Positions 41,740 through 50,658 of a DNA stretch of 64,000 nucleotides are shown one piece after another (position 1 is the stretch's first letter; the number at the start of each line of letters is the position of its first letter). The position numbers and the translations under genes were made by a program. Below the pieces are notes generated by a model. The model made no database searches and was not told the DNA's origin. It saw only the letters and a program-made list of their open reading frames with translations. Source of the stretch: Phytohabitans sp036906915 (GTDB taxonomy: Bacteria; Actinomycetota; Actinomycetes; Mycobacteriales; Micromonosporaceae); contig NZ_JBAKHX010000001.1 of NCBI RefSeq assembly GCF_036906915.1, positions 248,001 through 312,000 on the forward strand, given 5' to 3'.

Positions 41740-42972
41740 TTATGGTTGGCAGTGCCAGACCACGGGCTGGATGACTCCGTCGGCGTCGTCGGCCTGGCCA
41801 GCGACGACGCGGCCGTCCTCGCTGATCGTCGAGGCCATGTTGGCGGTGGCCGACTTGTGGTTGTCCATGTCCGGCAGCGTCAGCATGCCCCGGCCGGCGG
41901 ACAGGACCGCCCGGCCCGTGTCGGTCGAGCCGACCAGCCAGCCGGAGTCGTTGGCCTCGCTGGGCAACATCGACACGGCGGCCAGCCTGGTGTACTCGCC
42001 GGTGGTCACGTCGAGCCGGACCGGCGTGACGCTGCGTTCCCGCCCCCCGCGGGCGAAAAGCTCCTCGCTGTACGCGACCCCATAGGCCCAGTTCCGCTGG
42101 ATCGAGTACGGCCGGAAGTACTCCCCGTCGGACGGCTTGGGCAGCGCGCGCCCCGTCCCGTCGGGTCCCCACAGGTACGCCTGCGGCGACTTGTTGCCCT
42201 TGGCGCGCAGGAGCGCCAGCACGCTGCCGTCCTCGCTGACAGCCACCGCGTTGCCGGTCCAGCCGGACGGCACCGGCAGGTACGTGGCGGGTTCGGTCGC
42301 GGAGCGCCAGACCACCGGTACCGAGTCGGGGTTGCCACCGCCCTGGCCGACGATCACGCCGGCCTCGTTGATGGCGACCGCCTCGCCCGTCGCGACGCCC
42401 CGCAGCACGCTCACCTTCCCGTCCCGGTAGACGTACGGCAACGGTCCGGCGTCGTGCCATCCGGCGCCTACCGCGACACCGGCGGTGTTGGCGTCGCGCA
42501 GCGCCTGGTCCTTGCCCGGCACGTTCACCGTACGGGGGACGCCGTTGTCCCAGATCACCACCGGGTACGCGCCGCTTTGGCGCTCCGGGTACGCACGGCC
42601 CAGCAACAACCGGCCGGTCGGGTCCGCCCCGGTGACCAGGGCCATGGGGTGGCCGCCCGGGATGGGCAGCCGCGACACCGTACACGCCGTGGGCGGGGTC
42701 GGGGCCGGTGGCGGCGCCGTCGCTGGCGCCGTCGCGGCGATCGAGTCGCCCACCGACGGGTCCTCACCGGCCAGCGCGCCTGCCACCAGCGGCACGCTGG
42801 CGAGCGCCACCGCGGTCACCGCCGCGCAGGCGCCTATCCGGGACCAGCGCCTGATCCGGCGCTTGCGCCGCCCCTCGCTGACGGCCCGGGACACGTCCAC
42901 CTTCGACGCCGTCGTGAGCTCCACGTCAAGGGTCCGCAGCACGGCGACCCCGTACCGCTCCTCAGACTCCAC
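41740..42972 (-). CDS. membrane-anchored beta-propeller-like protein next to a sigma factor
   Basis: The 410-residue product has a basic cytoplasmic N-terminus of about 40 residues, one membrane helix (IGACAAVTAVALASVPLVAGAL), a Pro/Ala spacer and an extracytoplasmic region of repeated units such as GVAVGAGWHDAGPLPYVYRDG, GEAVAINEAGVIVGQ and GNAVAVSEDGSVLALL. These resemble HAF/propeller-type repeats. It starts with GTG six bases after the sigma factor stop, so the pair is one operon. That position and topology are typical of anti-sigma factors, but no known anti-sigma domain is visible, so regulation of the sigma factor is inferred. Confidence 0.75.
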   Translation of the reverse strand: MESEERYGVAVLRTLDVELTTASKVDVSRAVSEGRRKRRIRRWSRIGACAAVTAVALASVPLVAGALAGEDPSVGDSIAATAPATAPPPAPTPPTACTVSRLPIPGGHPMALVTGADPTGRLLLGRAYPERQSGAYPVVIWDNGVPRTVNVPGKDQALRDANTAGVAVGAGWHDAGPLPYVYRDGKVSVLRGVATGEAVAINEAGVIVGQGGGNPDSVPVVWRSATEPATYLPVPSGWTGNAVAVSEDGSVLALLRAKGNKSPQAYLWGPDGTGRALPKPSDGEYFRPYSIQRNWAYGVAYSEELFARGGRERSVTPVRLDVTTGEYTRLAAVSMLPSEANDSGWLVGSTDTGRAVLSAGRGMLTLPDMDNHKSATANMASTISEDGRVVAGQADDADGVIQPVVWHCQP

Positions 42973-42978
42973 CGACCA

Positions 42979-43488
42979 TCACTCCGTCCATGCCAGTGCC
43001 TTCGACCGATCACCCAACACCTGCCGCAAGGCCACCAACCCGTGATGGGTCTGGCTCTTGACGGTGCCCTCCGAGCAACCCAGGATCTCGCTCACCTCGG
43101 CGACCGGAAGGTCATAGAGGAACCTCAGGACCAGCACCGCCTGCTGGCGGGTCGGCAGCCCGGAGAGGGCGGCCCGCACGACGGTGCGGTCGTCGGCGCC
43201 GGTGTCGACCCAGTTCGGCCGGTCCGGGGTGGTCGCGAACAGGCGCACCCGCGACCAGGCCAGGCGCTTCTCGTCCAGAAACGTGCGCACGACGACCATG
43301 CGCACGTAGGCGTCCACGTTCGTCGCGGCCCGCGCCTTGTCCCAGTGCACGTAAAGCTTCGTGATCGCGTCCTGCACGATGTCGTCGGCACGGTGCTCGT
43401 CACCGCACAACAGGCAGGCCAACCTGCGCAGCGCCGGCAACCGCGCTGTGACGTACTCGACGTACTCCTGCTCCCAGGCGTCCCTCAT
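42979..43488 (-). CDS. ECF RNA polymerase sigma factor, SigE family
   Basis: The 169-residue protein has sigma region 2 (YVTARLPALRRLACLLCGDEHRADDIVQDAITKLYVHW) and region 4 (LPTRQQAVLVLRFLYDLPVAEVSEILGCSEGTVKSQTHHGLVALR), with no extra domains. It belongs to the SigE-type ECF group abundant in actinobacteria. It is the first gene of an operon with the membrane-anchored repeat protein, and it is preceded on the same strand by the Hsp70-WD40 gene after 37 bases. Confidence 0.9.
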   Translation of the reverse strand: MRDAWEQEYVEYVTARLPALRRLACLLCGDEHRADDIVQDAITKLYVHWDKARAATNVDAYVRMVVVRTFLDEKRLAWSRVRLFATTPDRPNWVDTGADDRTVVRAALSGLPTRQQAVLVLRFLYDLPVAEVSEILGCSEGTVKSQTHHGLVALRQVLGDRSKALAWTE

Positions 43489-43525
43489 CCGATTCCCTTC
43501 AGCGAGGTTCCCCTCTCAGACGGGA

Positions 43526-46357
43526 TCACCGGCCGGATCGGTTGTATGGGATCTCGCGCGTCACCACGCCTACCGCGGGCATCCGCCACAGCCGTACCGT
43601 GCCGTCGCGGCTGCCGCTGGCGAGTGTCCCGCGGTCCGGGGCGAACGCGACGCAGCCGGTGGAGTCGGCGTGGCCGGTGAACGTGGTCGTCGGCCCATCC
43701 GGCGCCGACCAGAGTCGAACCTTCCGGTCGAATCCGCTGGCGAAGGCGACGTGCCGCCCGTCCGGGCTGAACCACGCCTCGAACACGCTCGAACCCTCAC
43801 CGGGCGTGGCGAGATACGTGAGGGCGGGCGGATCGCCCGCCAGGCTCCATACCCGGACCACGCCGTCGCTGCCAGAGGTCACGACGCGGGAGCCGGCCGG
43901 GTCGAACCCGACGCTGAACACCTGGGGGGCGTAGCGGCTCTGGTGGGCGGAGACCCGGGCGACCTCCTTGCCAGCTGCCAGGTCCCACAGGAGCAGGTCG
44001 CCGTCGCTGCCGACGGCGAGCAGCTTGCCGTCCGGGTGGAACGCCGCCGCGTCGTCGTCGGCGTCGTTGCCGTCCAGGATCGTGCTGGCGGTGCCCTTCT
44101 CCAGGTCGTACAGCGTGACCGAGGTGCCGGCGATGGCGAGCGTCCTGCCGTCGGGGCTGAGAGAGAGTTGGCCGGTGCCGCGCTCCACCAGCGTCGCCAG
44201 GTGTTCCCCGGTCGAGACCCGCCACCGGTGGACGCCGTCCGTGTAGCTGCTGGTGAACACCGTCTCGCTGGCGCTGTCGAAGGCGACCTCGGTCTGGCTG
44301 GTCGTGGTGCCGACAGCCGCGATCCGCCGGCCGGTCGCCGCTTCCCACAGGTCCACCCGGTACGGGCCGACCCAGGCCGTCGTCGCCGCCACTGTCGCGA
44401 TGATCTTCCCGTCCGGGCTGTACCGGACCTGCGCCACGGGCCCGTCGGGGTCGATGACCCGGCTGGCGAACGCGGGGGTTGCCTGGATCGTGGCGACCAC
44501 GCCCGCGGTGGCCAGCACGAGCGCCGTACCGGCCGCGACCAGCGTCCGCGGCTGGCGCAGCAGCGGACGCCGTGGCCCGTCGGCCGGCCCGGCGAGGAGC
44601 CTGCGCGGGACGGTGGCCAGCGATACTCCGAGGCCAAGCGCCGCGACCACCGTCAGCCAGCCGGTCACCGGTGGTATGAGCGCTGGCCACCCGGCGAGGT
44701 GCTGCCAGCGGTCCCAGCCGTACGCCAGGACGTTGGCGACGGCGACTGCGCCCAGGACCAGCGGGGCGTGCCGCCGCCAACCCGCCAGCGGACTCCTGCG
44801 GGCGCACACGGCGCCGGCGACCAGCGCCAGGATCGCGGCCAGACCGTCGACCGGCGAAATCTCCAGCCGTCGCCATTCGTACACGTCTGCGACGATGCCG
44901 GCGAACGGATTCGTGCCGTCGCCGCTGTCGACCAGCGCGGGCCGGGCGAGCAGCAGCAGGGTCAGCGGCAACAGGGCCCACCACGCCCGCCGTCCACCGG
45001 CGCCAGCCAGGAGCAGACCGACCGCCAGCGCGGCGAACCCGACGCCGGTGGCGACCAGGTCGATCCGGACGGCCCCGGCGGCGTGCGCGGCGACGGCCGC
45101 CGCGAGGCCGCCCACGGCCACCGCGCCGGCGATCCGGACCTGCCGGGTCCGCGGTTCCGCTGGCGTCCGCGGCGCGGATCGACTCTCCACAGCGGCGGGC
45201 TCGTCGGCTGCCGGCCCATCGGGTACCGGGTCAGCGGGTACCAATTCAGCGGGTACCGGCGCGGCGGCCACCACGGCGTGCAGGCTGCCCTCGGCCACCA
45301 CCAGTTCGGGCACCTCGGTGGCGATCGGCGCTATGCGCAGGGCACGGTGCAGCATGGTCGCCACCAGCGGCACGCGGCTCGCCCCGCCCACCAGAAACAG
45401 CCCGTCGACCTGCTCCGGCGGCACCGCCGATCCGCGCAACACCTGGAGGGTCAGCTCGACGGTCCGCCCCAGCGGCTCACGGGCCGCCTTGTCGAACTCT
45501 TCCCTGGTCAGGTGCGCGTCGGTGCCGACCAGCGGCACGTGCAGCGGCGCGGTGGCGTGCCTTGACAGTTGCTCCTTCGCCGCCCGGGCGCCGCGCCACA
45601 GCTGATGCCGCGCCTGCTGGTCGGTGGAGGACTGCGGCCAGTCGAGCCGGCTCCACGCGTCGGTGGCGCTCGCGGTCAGCGTGCGGACGTGGCCCACCAC
45701 GGCGGCGTCCAGGTCGAGCCCGCCGACGTCGTCGAGGCCGCCGCTGGCCACCACCTCGAAACCGCCCGACGTGCGCCGTACGACGCTGACGTCGAACGTG
45801 CCGGCGCCCAGGTCGTACACGATGAGACCGTGGCCGGTGCGGACCCGCCGGCCGAGCACGGCCGTGAGGTACGCGGCGGCGGCGACCGGCTCCGCGACCA
45901 GCCGGACACCGGCGAGCCCGGCCCGCGCGGCCGCGTCGACGAGCACGTCGAGCCTGCTGCGGCCCCACGCGACGGGGTGGGTGAGCACGACGTCGTCGGG
46001 TGGGCTGCCGGCGACCCGCCGCGCCTCCGCGGCCACCCGGGCGAACACGCCGGCGATCAGATCTGGCACCGCCACTTCGCGGTCGCCGAGCCAGACCACG
46101 CCCTCGTCGATCCGGCGCTTCGGGTTGGCCTCGAAGGCGCCCGGGTCGGCGAGCGCGGCCCGCTCCGCGTCGCCGCCGGTCAGCAGTGAACGGTCGGCAC
46201 CGGATGGCGCCGGGCCTGCCGGCACCGCCACGGCGGACGACAGCAGCGGGGACGAATCGAACAGCAGCGGCACGGCCGGCCGGTCCGGGATCGCTAGGAC
46301 CGCGACGGTGCTGGAGGTGCCAAAGTCGATCCCGAGCCGATAGCCTCCCGCCACCAC
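43526..46357 (-). CDS. Hsp70-like / membrane / WD40 fusion protein
   Basis: This 943-residue protein has three parts. Residues 1-360 are an Hsp70-type ATPase: phosphate 1 LGIDFGTSSTVAVL, phosphate 2 VYDLGAGTFDVSVV and adenosine motif GLFLVGGASRVPLV. There is no DnaK substrate-binding domain. Residues about 405-615 hold five or six hydrophobic segments. Residues about 630-943 are WD40 repeats (VAQVRYSPDGKIIATV, TLASGSRDGTVRLWRM), probably a seven-bladed propeller. The start is GTG 46357. The fusion suggests an ATP-driven switch coupled across the membrane to a protein-binding propeller. It sits just before the SigE sigma factor and may signal to it; this is inference. Confidence 0.88.
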   Translation of the reverse strand: MVAGGYRLGIDFGTSSTVAVLAIPDRPAVPLLFDSSPLLSSAVAVPAGPAPSGADRSLLTGGDAERAALADPGAFEANPKRRIDEGVVWLGDREVAVPDLIAGVFARVAAEARRVAGSPPDDVVLTHPVAWGRSRLDVLVDAAARAGLAGVRLVAEPVAAAAYLTAVLGRRVRTGHGLIVYDLGAGTFDVSVVRRTSGGFEVVASGGLDDVGGLDLDAAVVGHVRTLTASATDAWSRLDWPQSSTDQQARHQLWRGARAAKEQLSRHATAPLHVPLVGTDAHLTREEFDKAAREPLGRTVELTLQVLRGSAVPPEQVDGLFLVGGASRVPLVATMLHRALRIAPIATEVPELVVAEGSLHAVVAAAPVPAELVPADPVPDGPAADEPAAVESRSAPRTPAEPRTRQVRIAGAVAVGGLAAAVAAHAAGAVRIDLVATGVGFAALAVGLLLAGAGGRRAWWALLPLTLLLLARPALVDSGDGTNPFAGIVADVYEWRRLEISPVDGLAAILALVAGAVCARRSPLAGWRRHAPLVLGAVAVANVLAYGWDRWQHLAGWPALIPPVTGWLTVVAALGLGVSLATVPRRLLAGPADGPRRPLLRQPRTLVAAGTALVLATAGVVATIQATPAFASRVIDPDGPVAQVRYSPDGKIIATVAATTAWVGPYRVDLWEAATGRRIAAVGTTTSQTEVAFDSASETVFTSSYTDGVHRWRVSTGEHLATLVERGTGQLSLSPDGRTLAIAGTSVTLYDLEKGTASTILDGNDADDDAAAFHPDGKLLAVGSDGDLLLWDLAAGKEVARVSAHQSRYAPQVFSVGFDPAGSRVVTSGSDGVVRVWSLAGDPPALTYLATPGEGSSVFEAWFSPDGRHVAFASGFDRKVRLWSAPDGPTTTFTGHADSTGCVAFAPDRGTLASGSRDGTVRLWRMPAVGVVTREIPYNRSGR

Positions 46358-46388
46358 GCCACTCTAAGGGCGCCCGCCAACCCCTTTC

Positions 46389-46799
46389 TCAGGCCTTGGG
46401 GCGTTGGTTGATGCGGACCTGGTTGCCGGCCGGGTCGCGGAACGCGCAGTCCCGCACGCCGAAAGGCTGGTCAATCGGCTCCTGCATGACCTCGGCCCCG
46501 GTCGCCCGTATCGACTCGAACGTCGCGTCGACGTCGTCGGTCTCCAGCACCAGACCGCCCAGGGAGCCCTTGGCCAGCAGTTCCTTGAGCGCCTGCGCGT
46601 CCTCGGCGGGCCGGCCCGCGCCCACGGTCTGCAGGACGATGCCGAGCTCGGGCTGTGACGCGGGCCCGACGGTCAGCCAGCGCGCCTCTTCCATGGCGAC
46701 GTCCTCGCGTACCTCGAAGCCGAGGGCGTCGCGGTAGAACGCCAGCGCGGCCTCGTGGTCGTCGACTTCCAGAAAGGTGTATCCGACAGCGATATCCAT
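46389..46799 (-). CDS. VOC family (glyoxalase-like) protein
   Basis: The 136-residue protein shows the paired beta-alpha-beta-beta-beta modules of the vicinal oxygen chelate fold: VGYTFLEVDDHEAALAFYRDALGFEVRED and VLETDDVDATFESIRATGAEVMQEP, ending GVRDCAFRDPAGNQVRINQ. Members include glyoxalases, dioxygenases and antibiotic-binding proteins. The function of this one is not clear. The upstream AraC gene on the same strand is 28 bases away; such AraC-VOC pairs are common in actinobacteria. Confidence 0.85.
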   Translation of the reverse strand: MDIAVGYTFLEVDDHEAALAFYRDALGFEVREDVAMEEARWLTVGPASQPELGIVLQTVGAGRPAEDAQALKELLAKGSLGGLVLETDDVDATFESIRATGAEVMQEPIDQPFGVRDCAFRDPAGNQVRINQRPKA

Positions 46800-46827
46800 G
46801 CCAAGAACGCTACGAGCCCCGGCTGGC

Positions 46828-47229
46828 CTACGCTTCTCGATTCCTGCTCGGCCTGGTCACGACCTTTGCCCAGCATCCCGGGATGGTGGCGATGGCGGCG
46901 TGGTCGCGTGCCCGGTAGGCGCTCGGGCTCTCTCCGACCAGCTCGGTGAAGCGGGAGCTGAACGAGCCGAGGGACGTACACCCGACGGCCATGCAGACGT
47001 CGGTGACGCTCAGGTCGCCACGGCGAAGCAACAGCTTGGCGCGCTCGATCCGCCGCGTCATCAGATAGCTGTACGGCGTCTCGCCGTACGCCGCGCGAAA
47101 CTGGCGGGAGAAGTGCGCCGGAGACATGAGGGCGGTGCGCGCCATCGCCGGCACGTCCAGCGGCCGCGCGTACTCCCGGTCCATCAGATCGCGGGCGCGC
47201 CGAAGGTGCTTGAGCTCGTCGGGCCTCAC
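46828..47229 (-). CDS. short AraC-type helix-turn-helix regulator
   Basis: This 133-residue protein is almost only the AraC DNA-binding domain (RARDLMDREYARPLDVPAMARTALMSPAHFSRQFRAAYGETPYSYLM ... VTDVCMAVGCTSLGSFSSRFTELVGESPSAYR). The start GTG 47229 gives the usual MRPDELKHLRRA-type beginning; earlier in-frame codons lack support. With no sensor domain it may respond through another partner. It is the first gene of a pair with the VOC protein, which it probably regulates. Confidence 0.8.
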   Translation of the reverse strand: MRPDELKHLRRARDLMDREYARPLDVPAMARTALMSPAHFSRQFRAAYGETPYSYLMTRRIERAKLLLRRGDLSVTDVCMAVGCTSLGSFSSRFTELVGESPSAYRARDHAAIATIPGCWAKVVTRPSRNREA

Positions 47230-47306
47230 CCGACCAGCATAGATCGCACCCGGGACAGAGCCCGTACGACAACCTCGAAGCGAGTACCTCGTCCGCTTCT
47301 GGCCCA

Positions 47307-47580
47307 CTACCTGGAGTACGGTGTGACGCCGATCCTGTCGATGATCGGTGCGTACCGGGACCGCAGCGGCTCGGTGTACCGGTCGCTGATGTAGGTGGTG
47401 CCGTCGAAGGCCGCGCGGCCGCTGCCGCCACCGGTGTCGACGTGCGCGGTGGCGCCGAACATGCCGGCGTTCTGGAAGGTGACCACGCCGTCGCCGGACG
47501 CGCCGCCGAACAGCGCCCGCGCCTGGTTCTTCGCCCTGTCCACCGTGGCCACGCCCTGCATGGTGTAGCTGACGTTGGGG
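47307..47580 (-). pseudogene. C-terminal remnant of an unrecognised gene
   Basis: The frame ending at 47307 reads VSYTMQGVATVDRAKNQARA ... RAAFDGTTYISDRYTEPLRSRYAPIIDRIGVTP, which looks like genuine protein with a normal stop. It has no credible start: 5' of about 47580 the frame runs into the RNA-ligase gene. I read it as the tail of a larger, deleted gene. The family is not recognised. An alternative is a small gene with an unusual start. Confidence 0.45.
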
Positions 47581-47604
47581 AAACAACACAATCTCGGATG
47601 TGCA

Positions 47605-48119
47605 TCATCGGCCGAACGGGAAGGCGGCCCGCCGTACCCACCGCCCACACTCGTCCAGGGCGAACCACCACAGCTCTGATGCCCAGCTGTGCAGCGGCAA
47701 CACCTCCGCCAGCTCGGTCTCGGCCTCCTGGAGGGTGGCCCGGTTGCCCTCCCCGATGGTCAGGTGCGGCACCACGTCCTCGAACTCTCCGGCGTACCGT
47801 GGCGCTTCTGGCCACACTGCCGCGCTGCGGTCGGACAGCTCACGGAACAGCCGCTCCGGCGTCGGCGCGAGCCACAGAACCTCGTCGCCGAACCAGCGCA
47901 CCTCCCCGAAGGTGGCGGCGGACGGCGCCGTCGTCGCGGCAGCTCGCGCACCTGAGCTAGCGTGGCGGTGTCGACGGTGGCGGCCGGTATCCACGGGAAG
48001 TGGATCGTGACGTGCGCGGGTACGCCGATTGGTGCTCGGGGATCGTGTCTCAGGCGGTGCGGCTCTACGGCGTGTTCGACGTCGGGGAACGGTATGACGA
48101 GGCCACTGTCAGCATCCAT
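47605..48119 (-). pseudogene. 2'-5' RNA ligase family gene with a single-base frameshift
   Basis: Two frames together give one protein of the 2H phosphoesterase / 2'-5' RNA ligase family. The N-terminal frame starts at ATG 48119 (MDADSGLVIPFPDVEHAVEPH) and carries the first HxT motif, HVTIHF. Near 47941 it runs out of phase; adding one base there restores RELAATTAPSAATFGEVRWFGD. The second frame carries the second motif HLTIGEG and ends at 47605. Both catalytic HxT motifs are intact, so the lesion is recent or a sequencing error. The family joins or opens 2'-5' phosphodiester bonds. Confidence 0.75.
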
Positions 48120-48248
48120 GACCAGAGTGTCTTCCGACCGCGAAGGACGCGCGACTTCGTTGCCAGCAAACTCGCGCACACCGCTTGAGCCGATTGGTCG
48201 GCGGCGCGCAAACTCGGTCGCATCGATCCCTGACGAAGGAGGGTCATC

Positions 48249-48476
48249 ATGGCACTGCGGTTCCTCGGCAAAGATCCCGAAAGCCCGAACGGCGACTCCC
48301 CCACGCTGTACTACGACGAAGAGCGCGACACCTACCTGTTCCAGAGCTGGAAGGTCACCGACCCGGAACGGCTGGCGCAGATGAGCATCCCCGACCACGA
48401 GACTGTGATTGAGTTCCCGAAGCGGATGATGCGGTTCTTCCCGGAGGTGAACGGTGGCAGCGGAGCCGACGCTTGA
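48249..48476 (+). CDS. small protein upstream of the DUF6879 gene
   Basis: The 75-residue protein (MALRFLGKDPESPNGDSPTLYYDEERDTYLFQSWKV ...) is acidic, soluble and of unknown function. It is of a type frequently found before DUF6879/XRE genes in actinobacteria. A strong AGGAGGG site precedes the ATG. Its 3' end overlaps the DUF6879 gene by 23 bases, so the two are coupled. Confidence 0.8.
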   Translation: MALRFLGKDPESPNGDSPTLYYDEERDTYLFQSWKVTDPERLAQMSIPDHETVIEFPKRMMRFFPEVNGGSGADA

Positions 48477-48972
48477 GGATCTGATGTGCTCCTGCGAACA
48501 CTCGGCAGTGCACCTGGAACTCCGCGACGGCTACAGCCGCAACGACCCGATGCTCGACGCGTGGCTCGCCGGAGTCCACCTCGACCCGGCGGACCGTGCC
48601 TCGTGGTGGCACCCGTGGCTGGAACTCGTCGCGGAGACCACCGGGCGGGGCGTGCAGATCCGGCGAGCGCGGATCGTCTCGGTGCCGGTCAGCGAGTACA
48701 TCCGTTACGAGTACGACGTCACGTTCAGGAACGTGCTCGTCGGGGAGCAGGTGCGCTGGCTGCCCCGGCAACAGGCCACCGACATCGCGTTGCCGGGCAA
48801 CGACTTCTGGCTGTTTGACGGCCAGCTTCTGCTCGTCCACCACTTCAGCGGCGAAGGCGACAAGGTGGGCGCCGAACTGGTACGCGACACCGCCGTCGTG
48901 CGGCTTTGCGGCTCGGCGTTCGAGGCGGTGTGGGAGCGCGCCACACCGCACGAGGACTTCCGGCCGGTCTGA
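48454..48972 (+). CDS. DUF6879 family protein
   Basis: The 172-residue protein has the family core WWHPWLELVAETTGRGVQIRRARIVSVPVSEYIRYEYDV followed by GEQVRWLPRQQATDIALPGNDFWLFDG. The function of DUF6879 is unknown. It is usually encoded beside an XRE/DUF5753 regulator, as here. It starts at GTG 48454, inside the end of the small gene before it, and is followed after ten bases by the regulator gene, so all three form one operon. Confidence 0.88.
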   Translation: MAAEPTLEDLMCSCEHSAVHLELRDGYSRNDPMLDAWLAGVHLDPADRASWWHPWLELVAETTGRGVQIRRARIVSVPVSEYIRYEYDVTFRNVLVGEQVRWLPRQQATDIALPGNDFWLFDGQLLLVHHFSGEGDKVGAELVRDTAVVRLCGSAFEAVWERATPHEDFRPV

Positions 48973-48982
48973 GCGATCTCCC

Positions 48983-49834
48983 GTGGGGTCTCCGTCGTCC
49001 AGCGCGCAGCAAGCGCTCGAAGCGCTCGGCGCCCGCCTGCGCGAGATCCGCACCGACGCGGGCCTAAGCGGGCGTGACCTCGGCAAGCTCGCCGGCTGGC
49101 ACTCGTCTAAGGTCAGCAAGATCGAGCACGCCAAGCAGACACCCTCGGCCGAGGACATCACCGCGTGGTGCGCCCACTGCGGTGCCGACGGGCAGGCAGC
49201 CGACCTCATCGCGTCGCTGCGCGCGGCCGAGGGCATGTACGTCGAGTGGCGGCGTATGGAGCGCACCGGTCTGCGGCTGGCACAAGAATCCGTGGTGCCG
49301 CTGTGGGAGCGGACGCGACGCTTCCGGATCTACTCCCCCGTCCTGATCCCCGGCCCCGTACAGACCCGCGCCTACATCGCGGCCAGACTCTCGGGTCTCC
49401 GCGATCGCCGCAGCCTGACGGACGACGTGGAAGCGGCCGTACAGGTACGAGTCGACAAGCAGCATGTGATCCACGAGGGAGACCACCGATTCGCCATCGT
49501 CCTGGAGGAGAGCGTGCTCCGGTACCCGGTCGGCGGCACCGAGACGATGGCGGGACAGCTCGGCCATCTACTCGTCGCCAGCACGCTTCCTTCGGTCTCG
49601 CTCGGCATCGTGCCGCTGGGCGCCGACCGGTCCGCGACGTGGCCCGTGGAGGGCTTCTGGATGTTCGACGACGAACAGATCAATGTGGAGCTGGTGTCCG
49701 GCCACCTGACACTTACTCAACCACGCGAGGTGGCCATGTACGCCGATGTGTTCGCGCAGCTGGCCGAGCAGGCTGTGTACGGCGCGGCGGCACGGTCGCT
49801 TGTCACAGCGGCTATCGCGACGCTCGATAGCTGA
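48983..49834 (+). CDS. XRE family regulator with DUF5753 domain
   Basis: This 283-residue regulator has an N-terminal Cro/C1-type helix-turn-helix (LGARLREIRTDAGLSGRDLGKLAGWHSSKVSKIEHAKQTPS) and a C-terminal DUF5753 domain of about 190 residues (YVEWRRMERTGLRLAQESVVPLWERTRRFRIYSPVLIPG ...). This is the common actinobacterial pair, full length here. It probably controls its own operon with the DUF6879 gene. GTG 48983 fits the domain boundary, although the ribosome site is weak. Confidence 0.88.
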   Translation: MGSPSSSAQQALEALGARLREIRTDAGLSGRDLGKLAGWHSSKVSKIEHAKQTPSAEDITAWCAHCGADGQAADLIASLRAAEGMYVEWRRMERTGLRLAQESVVPLWERTRRFRIYSPVLIPGPVQTRAYIAARLSGLRDRRSLTDDVEAAVQVRVDKQHVIHEGDHRFAIVLEESVLRYPVGGTETMAGQLGHLLVASTLPSVSLGIVPLGADRSATWPVEGFWMFDDEQINVELVSGHLTLTQPREVAMYADVFAQLAEQAVYGAAARSLVTAAIATLDS

Positions 49835-49962
49835 TCCGCAAACTGACGCACACGGTCTCGGCATTGGCGAAGCTGTGCCGAAAACCCGCGCACTTCTATT
49901 GGGGCCACGAGGCCATCGTTCCTACCTTTCTCCACATCGGAATTCCTTCGAGGAGGTGGGCG

Positions 49963-50472
49963 ATGCCGGCCAAGAGAGAACAGTTCGACCAAAGCCTGCG
50001 GGCACGCTGGCTGGGCGAACGGATGCGCAAGCTCCGCGACGAGCGCGGCCTGACGCTGAAGTACATCGCGGCGTACATCGGCGTGGAGTTTTCCACCCTG
50101 GCTCGCTACGAGCGGGCCGAGTGGCCGTTCCGCAAGGACCACGTAATCGCGCTGCTGGACGTCTACGGCGTGCGCGAGGAAACCGAGCGGGAGCGGCTGA
50201 TCCAGCTCGCCTGTGACGCCTGGCGCGTCAACCGTTGGGAGCCGGACTTCGATGGAGCGATCGAGGACCCCCACTTCGTGGACTGCCTGTGGCTCGAATC
50301 CAGGTCCGAGCAGATCTGCGCCTACGGCACCATGGTCATACCGCCGCTGCTGTGCACCACCGACTACGCCCGTGCCCTGTTCTACGGCACCCACGGCCGC
50401 GACGCGCCGGAGTACAAAGTGGACAAGTGGCTGGCGCTGCTCGCGGAGCGACAGAAGGTACTGAACGCCGTC
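49963..50472 (+). pseudogene. truncated XRE/DUF5753 regulator
   Basis: A second regulator of the same family begins at ATG 49963 after GAGGAGGTGGG. Its helix-turn-helix is intact (LGERMRKLRDERGLTLKYIAAYIGVEFSTLARYERAEW), and the DUF5753 domain begins normally. The domain stops abruptly near residue 168 (KWLALLAERQKVLNA), about 110 residues short. The frame stays open to 50685 only through unrelated sequence that is the antisense of a LamG fragment. I read it as a gene cut by recombination. A residual DNA-binding protein could still be made. Confidence 0.75.
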
Positions 50473-50658
50473 CGAGTACGCCGCGGTCACGGCGGGCAGG
50501 GAGGGTGCCGTGCCGACGGTGGTGGCGACGTCCACTGTGGTCTGCCCCACCGACGTCAGCGTGGCGAGGTTGTCTCCGGCGAGCCCTGCCACCTGCGCGT
50601 CGGTGAGGGCGGTGTCGTAGACGCGGAAGTCGTCCAGCGCGCCGGCGATCCCCTCAGT
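50467..50658 (-). pseudogene. fragment of a LamG/Ig-like domain protein
   Basis: On the minus strand this stretch reads GIAGALDDFRVYDTALTDAQ, the typical end of a LamG jelly-roll domain, then VDVATTVGTAPSLPAVTAAYSDG, typical of bacterial Ig-like repeats in large secreted glycosidases. The fragment starts inside a domain and is cut at its 3' end against the truncated XRE gene. It therefore comes from a deleted multidomain enzyme gene. It lies out of frame behind the glucosidase gene. Confidence 0.65.

Noticed and set aside
43361..45565. Open frame of 734 codons on the plus strand
   Set aside because: Antisense to the Hsp70-WD40 gene, with random composition.
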